From contig JADHZB010001916.1 of NCBI GenBank assembly GCA_015657535.1, forward strand, positions 1-64,000: a stretch of DNA of 64,000 nucleotides. The letters run 5' to 3'. Below are positions 1 to 10,900 of the stretch, in pieces (position 1 is the stretch's first letter; every line of letters starts with the position of its first letter). Made by a program: the position numbers and the translations under genes. The notes beneath the pieces are model-generated. The model worked only from the letters and a program-made list of their open reading frames with translations. It was not told the origin of the DNA and ran no database searches. The stretch comes from Nephromyces sp. MM_2019. Its lineage: Eukaryota; Apicomplexa; Aconoidasida; Nephromycida.

Positions 1-92
1 GTTTAGGGTTTAGGGTTTAGGGTTTAGGGTTTAGGGTTTAGGGTTTAGGGTTTAGGGTTTAGGGTTTAGGGTTTAGGGTTTAGGATTTAGGG
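1..92 (+). repeat. Telomere-type (TTTAGGG)n array, inverted relative to a left chromosome end
   Basis: Thirteen tandem TTTAGGG heptamers follow the first base; the twelfth is TTTAGGA, the rest are perfect. This is the telomere unit of plants, many algae and coccidian apicomplexans. At a genuine left chromosome end the top strand should read CCCTAAA; here the G-rich strand is on top and runs inward. The array is therefore either interstitial or sits at an assembly or scaffold join. Confidence 0.95.
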
Positions 93-905
93 TTTTGCAA
101 TTCGATATGACCTTAGAAAGCACCGTTTTTGCTCTTTTTGTTTTTGAATTTAAGCTCACTTTAGAGATTCCTAAGGCCTCGTAACGAGAGTGTAATCTGA
201 AGCTTTTAAGTAGATATCTTTTGAAATTTATATTTCTTACGTTTCTGAGCTCATTTTGGAATTTGCTTTTCTTTCTTCTCGGTTCAACTATTTATGTCTT
301 TTTTTGAAGTAATTGTTGTGTGCCAGTGTCAAGCTTAGGCTGCTAGCATGGATTCTGTTGCCTTCCTTGCTCCAATTCAGCTCAATATCTAAGTACTTTC
401 ACCTTTCAAGCTCTTCAAATTTTTTGTGGCGTATCGCAGATATTTCATGAATTTACTGTTAAAAATTTATTTTTTGATACGCAATACCAAAGAACCAAAG
501 TTAGCTTCAATATATTATTCTGGTATGATTACTTTTGCTAGCAAAAGCGGAGTTTCTATAGAGTTTATGATATAAAAGCCTCCCCTTGTGTGTTCATTTG
601 AATATCTTTATGCTTTTTGAGGAAACTTAACAGCGCATTGTTTCTCAAGAATGCTTTAGTAGTTTTTTTTTTCTCTCTCTTTCTCTTGCTAATTTTGTTA
701 TTCCGCTGTTTTCTTTGTCTCTTCACTCCCTCATTAGTGGATCCTTTTTTTTCTCTCTCTCTTTTCTAGTAAAATTTAACCCTGCTTCATTCCCAATAGT
801 TTTTGTGCTCTCTATTATTCATTTGTTTGAATTTACTACTGCTCAGGTTTATACATCTTTGGTAGATGGTCATTGTTCAACAACTGCTTTGAGCTTTCGC
901 CGGTA
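93..905. other. Non-coding stretch upstream of the first gene
   Basis: T-rich DNA with pyrimidine runs of the form T(n)CTCTCT near 661-690 and 747-768. The only long open frame (715-906) is made of these runs, starts at a non-ATG codon and has no useful motif. It most likely holds the promoter and 5' UTR of the gene that starts at 906. Confidence 0.6.
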
Positions 906-2850
906 ATGAATCGACTTTCTCAAAGGCCTATTCAGCTCGCCTTGGTAATGAATGAAGACTACCATTCATACCGAGAGGTGAGTGTTTTTTTGTGTGTGTT
1001 TTGACGCGTGAAAATGATTGTGTAGCTGTTAAAGAGACGCAGAATCACCCTCATTACTGGCTTTATTTTCTTCCACTAGAATCAAGTTGGCTATGCTTCG
1101 CGTTACTAGCTCTATTAGCGTACTACCTAGTATGTCTGAATGTGGCTGGCAACTGTGCGTAGGTTGACTTTTGCGTACTTTGGTTTTATGGTTTCTGTTA
1201 CTAATTCAGAGGGGAAGCAGCGTATTCGACATCTCCATTTCGCATAGAGATTCTTCATTTTATTCCTGGTTTTTTTTAGGGTTTATACTAAACATTTCCC
1301 TTTTGTAATTTGCCTTTTTTTGGTTTAGAGCTACGTTTCCTACCTATAAAGCAGCATGATATATTTTTGCTATAATAGTCGCATTCTTTCTGCTGCCAAT
1401 TTCTTCATTATGAGATCTACCTCTTGATATTTTGGGATTTACTTGTTTCTAGTAAATTATCTGGGTATCTTGTATTTCATTCTCATGCGCTGTATTGCAG
1501 AAATAGAGCCTTTTGTCTTCAATGACCATGTAAGGGCATTATTTGCTGTGAGGTTCCTTACGAGTTACTATTCTTAAATAGATTGCTTTTAATTGATTAT
1601 AAGAAGTGCGTTTTTTTATTGAGAAGATACATTTCGTTCACTGCATGAATCATTGCCTAGACAATAGTGATATTCCATGGTTGTTTCCTTAGAAGTAAAA
1701 TAGCTCTGATAGGAGCTACTTCATTTACCATAGAGAAGTGCACTCCTTGATGAACTGGTACCAGTAGGTACCAGTTTTGCAGCTATTCAAAAAAGTCTAT
1801 TTTCAAAGAAAATCTCTAGCGTCTCCTATTTTATTCTATATGGTTATTCCTCTTGTTGGCTCCACTATCACTATTTCAGTCAGGAGCTCTCGCTTCTCCC
1901 CATTTCGTAAATGATGTTTCGGAAATGTTTGAGATCGTGCAATCAAAAGCCCAAGAGGTTGTACAGCAGCTGCGCAACAAATTGAAAGGAAGAGCATCTT
2001 CATCTAGAGCCGAAAGCGGTGCAGAATATGCTCCCCCCACTAATGGTGATACTTTAGGTTTGAATTTCTCCAATGATAGAACTGCCAGAAATTATACAGT
2101 TCGGGGAGTAGTAGATTCACAATCTTCCTCGAAAAATTTGACCACAGCTCCTATACCTCCCCCCCCCCCCGAATTCTCAATGTTGGTAGCAATAAAAAAG
2201 GTGAGATACCGCAGGTTCCTGAGCCAAAATCATGCACTAGCCGAGGTCTCTCTCCGGGAAGCTCAAATATGGAAACTTTGGGGTCCGCAGATGTACCTCC
2301 ACAATTTTCTGGTCATATGCAGCAAATGGTGCCACCTAGTCCACTCACTTCAGGTAGGCGAGAAAGCACTGGTCAAGCTTCGCATATTATGCAGTCACAA
2401 CCTTCCCCTCCCTCATTTCATAGCACTTTTACAAAAGCATCATTTCCCCCTTTTCCCCCGACTGTTTCTCCCCGTGGACCACAATCAGCGTTACCCATAA
2501 ACCGTTTGCCTCTTCCCCCAAATTCTGGTCAACTTACTCCAAGAAGCCCCCCTCCTGATGGGAGACTACTATTGAGCCCTCCACAAGGCTTGAACCAAAA
2601 CCTTCCTGGCAACTACACACAAAACATCATGAATCAGCGAGAGTTAGGCTATCATCGAACTTCAAATCCACCAAGCAATCAGTACAGCCCTACGGGTCTA
2701 CTGGGAACTCCCCCCTTTCAGCTCCCCACCGGAGCTTTGGGTTTCTTCAATCCTCGACCTATGCCAATGCCATCGGACCCTAACACCGTGAGAGGAAGAT
2801 ATTCTAAGTCACAACAGACTGGCCATAAGAATGGAGGAGCTTTGCCATAA
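906..2850 (+). CDS. Proline/serine-rich protein, unknown function; frame broken at a C12 run
   Basis: Proposed exon 1 is 906-977 (MNRLSQRPIQL..., 24 codons, donor GTGAGT). Proposed exon 2 is 1880-2850 (acceptor TTTCAG), and the phases match. The start of exon 2 is mixed and helical-looking (FVNDVSEMFEIVQSKAQEVV). From about residue 120 the protein is low-complexity: Pro, Ser, Gln and Gly rich with PPSP, PPFPP and PRSPPP runs, probably disordered. The frame entering the 12-C run at 2159-2170 is not the one that stays open afterwards; the downstream frame is open to the stop at 2848-2850 and has the same P/S-rich composition. One extra C, or two fewer, would make the reading frame continuous. 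Small extra exons between 978 and 1879 cannot be excluded. No domain recognised. Confidence 0.55.
2159..2170 (+). repeat. C12 homopolymer at the frame break
   Basis: Twelve consecutive C encode a Pro run. Upstream codons enter in one frame (PIPPPP) and the downstream open frame is offset by one base. Either a homopolymer sequencing error, a slippage site, or a real mutation. Confidence 0.85.
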
Positions 2851-4946
2851 AGCGGTTATGATGCCTGATAAAGGAGGCCAGAGCGATTATTTATATGTTA
2901 CCTTGCAAGTGAGCAGTTTGCAACTTATAACTATGAATGAACCTTGTTTTTGCTATAAAAGAAGTGTGATGATTTGCTCTAAAGGGTTGAGTAAAAAGTT
3001 GTTTCTATATTGTGTTTGGATCAATATTACTCCTTGTGACCAAACGCACTCTCACGGAGAACCTCTCAGTTTGTAGAGCACACGCCCGTATATTGCTGTA
3101 GGACAGATTTTACTAGTTTTGTTTGAAACCTAGTGACTGGACTTTAAAATGAAAACGAATACGTCGCTTGATTTTAAGTATGCAGCCACCCTAGAGCAGT
3201 CGTAGTAGTTGTAAAACTTTTAGCAGCAGCTCACATTTGCTCATGTGTTTAACTTTTGGCTATGTTAATTGCTTTTGATAAGTTTCATATAAATGAAGGT
3301 ATGACGGTTGCTCAGGGTTCTACTTGAAGGTATCTTTTGCGCAGAATTTTGATTTCCCTTGCAACGTGTTGATAAATTGCGTTCGGGGGGGGAAAGGAAG
3401 CGAGCCTGCAATGGACTATCGCATTGATTATTGAAATTTTGTAACTTGCAATTAAGGTATATAATGCTACAGCACACGCGTGAGTTACAATCAAAGCGGA
3501 GCATACTACCTAGATCTAGTCCCACAAAAAAGCCAAATTTTTTCATGCCAGAATTCTGCGGCTGGTTATTAGGGGCGCGATGTGTATCTAAGTATATGAG
3601 CCTGGTATACAAAAGTGAAACAACTTTTCAGAAAAAATCTGCTTCCAAGGGTTGATTTATTAAAAAAACCTGATAGCACCATGGCCCTATGTTATATCTA
3701 AGATGAGAATAGTTTGTATCGAACCTGAGCAACTGTAATGCGTAACAGCAGTATAAGAAGCTGATACCTGTGAGTGAAGGTGCAATCATAGATAGCGTGT
3801 GGTTATGGGTATGAAATTAGGCTTTAAGCCGCTCTTATGAGATATCCACGTTAGTTCAAAGCTTATGCTATGGTTTGTCATCGAGTAGCGAAATTTTCAA
3901 AGGTACATAGCTAGTTCAAGTAATACAAGCAAGACTTCTTAGAGTAAACTTATAATTTATTAGAGATAGCGTGGGCTGGGTGTGTGTCGCGACCAATAGC
4001 CCGAATTTTGATCGTGCTGCTCTGACTGCTGGTTCAGAAGTAAAAACTCTTGGCTGATTGCAAAAAGAAGTTGCTCATTTTCTACCTATTGTTTTATAGA
4101 AAATTGTACAGTCCGAAGTAGATCCTGCGATCTCTTTCTAGTTTGCTAGCCTACAGGGTGTGAACATGCGTATAGCAGCAGTACCAATTCGAACAAAATG
4201 GGTAGTTTAGTTGCCAAGCCTTTTTACTCATACTTCTCTCAGTATGGTCGTCGCTCAAATCGATATTAAGTTCAGACAATGGCGGATTTCATTGCTAGAA
4301 ATTACTGGTAATACGCGACGATAATTCGGAAACACCTCGCGGTATCATTGCGCATTGCCCCTCTGATAAATCAAAAACTAACTCGTTGAGATACTGCGCT
4401 TCTATAGGACTTTGCAAATGAAATTTTGCACTTAATTTTTCATCGGAAAGCTCTTATCGTAGTACCACTGTAGTAAAACTGCTTTAAGCTTTCTTCTTCC
4501 GAAAGGGCTGGATAAAGGCAACTTTTCGCATGAAAGCAGCGACGAAGCGGCAAAGAGTAAGAATTATGAGTAAGGAATATGCGCGAAATAGTACTAACGG
4601 CATCGCACACAGCACAAATCGATACTTCCGGAAAGCCCTGGGAAAATAAAAATTTTTCATCGTGGTTTACATGAGAAATGTGCGCAGAGAGTTGTTTAAG
4701 CCTTCTTTAGAAGCTCTAAGAATATGGTAAATGCTACGCTGCTAATGGGTGCGGGTGGTAAGGTAAAGTTTCGACAGACTAGCATTGTCATCCTTTGATC
4801 GAAGCTAGCTAGCAGTGCATTTAAGGTGCCCAGCTTCCGGAGAAGAAAGCATGCTACAGTACCCTGAGAAGAAAAATACTCTACTGACAAGTGAAGGCTA
4901 CCTCCCCTCAATCCATTTCAGTTATAGATCGATAAGCGTTATGGTA
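2851..4946. other. Convergent intergenic region
   Basis: Lies between the stop of the plus-strand gene (2850) and the stop of the minus-strand peptidase gene (4947). Open frames here are short, overlap on both strands and resemble nothing. I see no gene in it; it should hold both 3' UTRs. Confidence 0.6.
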
Positions 4947-7900
4947 TTATGCTTTCAAGCTCATGTAGTTATCCCTAAAATCTTGCATGACTCCTGGCCT
5001 GGTGAAGTCTATTGAAAGGTATGATGATATTTTTTCCTTGTCTTGCTCTCTCTTTGAGCACACTTTTACGGGATTACCCTTGTGTGAAACTTCTTCTTTA
5101 GTTTCAATAGCTTTTTCACGCTGAGCTATGCTATTTAGCCAAGATATAGTTATAAGATGAGCTAGCAAGGACTCGGATAGCATGCCTGGGGAAGCAGTAT
5201 GCCGGTTAAGATTGGGTAGGACCTGAAATTAGTGGATTACCAAGGAGAAACTTTAGACTCATACGCTTTTATATCAGCAAAAAATAAGCTTGAGCAATGG
5301 TTTCAAAAGGTATTTAAGGAGTATAGGGGCATGCAAGGGTGGGTAAGCACCAAAAAAATAAGCAGGTGACAAAGAGAAAGACTTGAATAATTCACTGCAT
5401 GACCTATGTTCATCGTAAGGAAGCTAACTCCGACACTATTACATACTCTAATCCTCAAATTACAGTGATGTTGTACCCCTAGAAGTGCCAACCTAAACAT
5501 AAAATTCGTATTGCAGCATTGGTTAGAACACGCAGCAAAATACAGCAAAGGAAACACCCATTATAGGCTGAAATTCTCAGATACTTGTATGTGATTCCCA
5601 TGATTTTAGAAAAGAAACTTCGAAAATTTTGAATTCAACCAGGATAAGCTGAAATCACGAGCACACACGCGCCATTTTTCCGAGTGATTTGAATTCAGTG
5701 AGCCCGTATTTTTCACGAGTTTGAGGGTTCTTCCAGAAAGAATCGAACAACTAGTCATATGTCTAACCATTGTCTCAGCAAAATGAATGCAATAAACTTT
5801 CCGTTAAGTCTCCTAAACCTGGATTACCGCATATTGAATTTTAATCTATAGGAAGACTGAAATTTGCACAAAAAAGATAGCATACTCAATCTGCAGGCTC
5901 TTCAGTTTGCAGAAGAAACGAAATTTATGCATGAAAGGTGCAGTTCTAACCTGATAGAGGATAGGGCAGAATAAAAGGGTCCTCTTTGCAGGAGAAAACT
6001 TGAAGAACTCATCGATAGTCTTCTCATGAATTTTCCAAATAGCTGAAGGATCATCTGGGTTGAATTCCTGCGAGTTTAGCTAAGCAGCAGTAAAAGCAGA
6101 TATATATTTTTTTTTATATGAAAGAAAAAAATTATGTTAAAATCGTAATTTTTCCATAGCAATCAAGTTATCTTTACCTTGGCACTACCACACACTTTTT
6201 TCACGAAGCCAATATATTTGATAGGAAGACAGTAGCAGCATCCGGTACAAACTAATGCCATACTTTCAACCAAGCATACTACATGTGTAGATTTAAGGGG
6301 AATAAAACTGGGATAGCGAAGAAAGTTCTTAAGAAACTCAAAAAATCCAATGAGAAACAAAAATTAAAAATACATCAAAAATAAAAACTTAGAAGCTTAA
6401 AATGTAAGAAGCTACCAAATTCTCTTCATACATAAAGAACTCTGAAGACTGCTTTAGTTGCCTAGTATATTTTTATAACAAAAGAAATTGATAGTAAGGC
6501 TAAACCCATGGTAAAAGTAAGAGATAATCTTCAAATATTTCTTCTGAAGGCTGGAAATATAGCCAGCACTAGCTTTAGTACTGGTGAAATGCCTCCCTCC
6601 TCATAAATTTTCAGAAAAAAAAGTCTTTAAATGAGGAAGTTTGAAAATTCTCAACATGAAACCAATTTTGAAGAAAAAATGAAAATTTCCTAAGCAATCT
6701 CTTTTTAATTACAGGATGACACTAATATGCATGGGAATTTATGCTTAACTAATGAGATACTAGGTCTGTGGCCCACCCTTAGTTAAATGGCATTTAATAT
6801 AGCGACGAATTCTGCTTCAACTTACAAAAAAGAACAGGCTCTCCACCGAAATACCTGCAATTTTTTCTAGTTTTTTATATAAAAAAGGCTAGGCCAGTGC
6901 AATGATTTAGTACTTTCTTCGATGTATAGAGGCCATAAAATAAAAACTGGAAACCATTTGCAACTAATAACTGGAAGAGCTTGACCAACCTAAATCTAAT
7001 AAAGTCTAGTTGAGACAAATTAGGGGACGCAAAAAACTATTTTACTTAATATAGATACTGTGAACTACTGTTACGACTTTCCATCCATTTCCAATGAGAA
7101 TTTTATAGTTTCTTCAAAGTCATCCAATGATGTCTCTATTTAAAAACTTTTTAAAGTCTTAATATCTTGATTGCTGCGCTGTGATATTCCATGATATACT
7201 TCTTCATCAAAAATGAACAAAATACCCTTATCGTAAAAAATAATGACAATGTTAAGATTTTACCTGGGCAATAGCAAGCTTCATGGAGAGAAGATCAAGG
7301 TATAACTTGGCATCATGTTATATAGCGCTGTTTGCTACTTAATGAAGTATAGGTGAACATGCAAGCGTATGAGGCATTTTTCAGCAGCAAGAAAACCTCA
7401 AAAAATGGGCAGCAGCCTAATCAAAATCGCTAAGCTGCCACGGTTAAACGGTGAATTCACACATTAATCTCACCATGAGGTCTATAGCATAATGAGGCAT
7501 CCAATGGAAGATTGAATCGTAAACGGATAAACCTAAAAGTTCCATATATATTCTAAGAGTATAGTAACTAGATAAGGGCTATTGGCATACATTATGCCAC
7601 AGATGATGCAGTAGCCTGAACAAAAACTAGGAAATACAACCAATCAGATGAAAGGATATATCCAAGTGATTTTTTGATTCAAAACACTAAGACAAGTACA
7701 CGAAAAAAATATAAACTACACACCAAAGAAAACCCTCATTAATTTTTCTTAACAGTAGAGTAAGGAAGATCAAGGAAAGAGCTTGCATTTCACTACTCAG
7801 CATCATAAAAGATACCATGAAAAAGTTTGCAATTCTAACTTTCCCTATAAAAAATATCAAAATATATATTCTTCAAACTATACACCCTAAACGATAAGCT

Positions 7901-10900
7901 CCAAACCCCAAACGCCAAACTATAAAAACCCTAAACCCTACACCACAAACCGTAAACCCCAAACGCCGAACCACAAACCCTAAACCCTAAACCTGAAACC
8001 CTAAATCCGACCCATTTCCGACTAAGAGATGAAATAGCTTGATTAGAGTATATTATTCCATATAATACATACTCTCTAAGCAGCAAATCAAAAAAAAAAT
8101 TAGCGTTTTTTCATAGCCTAAATAGTGAAATATTAACTGAAAACGTAATACATGCGCAAAGAATATTATGAACAAAAAATAAAGACTTCCCCGGCAATTT
8201 TAGAATGCAAAATAAAGTTGGTGCGATGAAAAAATATACTTTGAAATTGTAAAGAAATCCTTCTTTCAAAGAAGAAAAATGATTAACTCAATAAAATTTA
8301 AAGAGTAAACACGCTAGAAAAATAATTTGCGAGGTTGCCTTTAATCTGAAGCAGCAACTCACAGAAAATGATGAAATAATGCCTAAAAAGCTCCATTAAT
8401 AAAGCAAGACACTCAATCCAAAGAATCCTTCAAAATTCTGATTGGTGAAAAATATGATAATGGACTCTATCGCCTTTTCAGGATAATATTCATACGGTAA
8501 ATCCGGGAATAATCGCTAGAAACAAGGCCTGTAGTATCACGTTCAGCTTCCTCCCAAATACAAAACTAGCAACAAATATTCTAAAGCAACCGACAGAACA
8601 TATTATCAACAAGAAGCCATCCAAGCGTTTTATCAAAAGTAAGCACACACACACATTTTGTTCCAACAAAGAATAGCATGCGAATATACTAAACGATTTG
8701 AAATCCTGATGAATCCTCCTATTTAGCTAAAAAAATTCAAAATCTCGCCTGTACAATACGACTTACTATTTTGATTAATAAACGAGTCAAGAATATCCAA
8801 AGATAGATCATAGCGACTTCCAGTGTTTATTATATTCTGTTGTGCTATCAAGACAGCAAAAAAACAACAGAGAGAGTCTTCACTGCTTCATCATAAAGAG
8901 GTCAAAGAAGAGAGTATATTTTGATAGTGAAATTCAAATTTAAGTGACTAACTAGTGTCTAGGCGTGGCAGATTCAAGAAAAATAAAGAAAAAATACGGA
9001 TTTTATCTAAAAATAGGGGCAGCTAACCGGATGAATTGATTAGAAGTATAGCGTATACGCAAGAAGGGGGGGAAGTAGAAACAAAAATATTATTGCACAT
9101 CAATAGAACACCCGTTAGCGAGCCAAAATGCAATAAAACAAGTAGATATTACGCGAAGTATCAAAAGATATAGGATGATAGAAAATTCAAAGAAGTTAAT
9201 TTTGAAAAAAATTCAATTTAAATTCAATGAAAAAAATGCTTTTCCTTCGAGTTTAAACAGCGATTATACCTAGCATATAAGCTGCGTTGAAAAGGAAAGC
9301 AAACTTGAAGATTTTGGGCGTACAAGGTTCTATATAAAAGACTAGAATTTGCAAAAAAATTAAGCAGTAGCCGCTTTTTTTTTTGACAAAACTGAGTATG
9401 ATGACCAACCCAAATATCTAAGCGTCGAAGGATGTAGAGCGACATATTCCATCAAGACTGGTGGGACCTCAAAGAAAGTACGATTATTCTTATTGAAATA
9501 AATTTCAAAATCTCGAGTTTCAGCTCGTAAAGGAGCTTCACTACAGATATTCTGCTGCAAAAGGTGACCAGAAATGCCGAAAAATCTCATTCTTAAAATG
9601 ATGGAACTAAAAATAATATCCATAAAATGCAATTTTATTCTAATATAAAATGGCACGGACGGGAATCGAAACCGTGACCATTGCCTGCGGCATAAAAATT
9701 GAGCATAGCGTCAAAATTATATATCGTCTTGACTACCGCCTGGAAAAAGAACCTGCTGATTTAAAGGTCTTATTGCATCGTAGCTTCCATGGGAGTAATC
9801 TACGTTAATTCGCCATTAAAATTGCTACTTCGGCATGGTATGAAAATATATTTATAACTACCAGAATTTAACAGTAAAAAGGATGCTTTAAAATCTGGAA
9901 TATCGATTAAGGATATTGTTGCTTACAAAGAAAATTCGCAACTGCAACGAATTAATACAAGCAGTGAGAGAAGACAGGCAGATTCAATTCAGGAAAGCAT
10001 TAAAATTAAATCACCTATAAAAGCAAAGAAACTCTTTTGTAGAAAAGATGAAAAGTACTAAAAGAAAAAGACTCTTGATATCACAAAAAAAAGTGTACAT
10101 ACCGTAGCCCTATTAATAACTATAATAGCATATTTACCCATTTTAAATACGAATTAAAGTTTCTGCTGTAGAAACTATGTATTCAAATAGAAGATAAACC
10201 TTAAAAATTCATAAAAAATGTTATTTTTAAAAGTAAATCATATGATGACAGTTCAAAGAACTTTGAAGAGCCATAGAGCAGCAGATTTTCAGCTCAAATA
10301 TATAAAGATATTGAGCTAAATGCCAGATATGAGTACCCATGCGTGTCAAGGATTTGAACACAGCATGCAAAAAAACACACACCGAATTTATCTACCAAAA
10401 AACCAACAGGTGCCATCAAAACATCACCACCCTCAACATAAAATTAAAGCACTCAAAGTGATGCTACAAAAAAATAGGAATCATGAGAGCTAGATACTAT
10501 ACTATCTAGCTGGAGATAAAAGCAAGAGAATTGCAAAAAAAATAATTAAAGTGATGTCCTTCGAGTATTAAATGGATTGCAAAATCTTCAAAATTAACAC
10601 ACACGACAGCTTCATCAAGGCTCAACAAGCCTACTCATTGAAAAAAATAGAATCTGCATATCAAGAGAAACCGGAATCAACACAAGGAAAGCAAACTACT
10701 TTGAGATTCAAACAGTACCACTACTTCCTTGCGGCACAAGCAAGGCTAATTCGCACATACGAATATTCATCATAAAAATCTTAATCTCAATAAGGCGATA
10801 CCTCCATAAAAATGGATTTTTTAACCACTCAAGAGCTGCGTGGGAGAACTGGAATCTAATCTAGTCAAAATCGAATATTTAACTAAAGTAACTTGAAGTA

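Noticed and set aside
715..906. 63-codon open frame before the first gene
   Set aside because: Starts at a non-ATG codon, is made of pyrimidine runs, and ends where a better ATG start (906) begins.
9651..9745. A complete functional tRNA gene
   Set aside because: The 5' acceptor partner and a normal anticodon arm are missing; only the 3' half is convincing.
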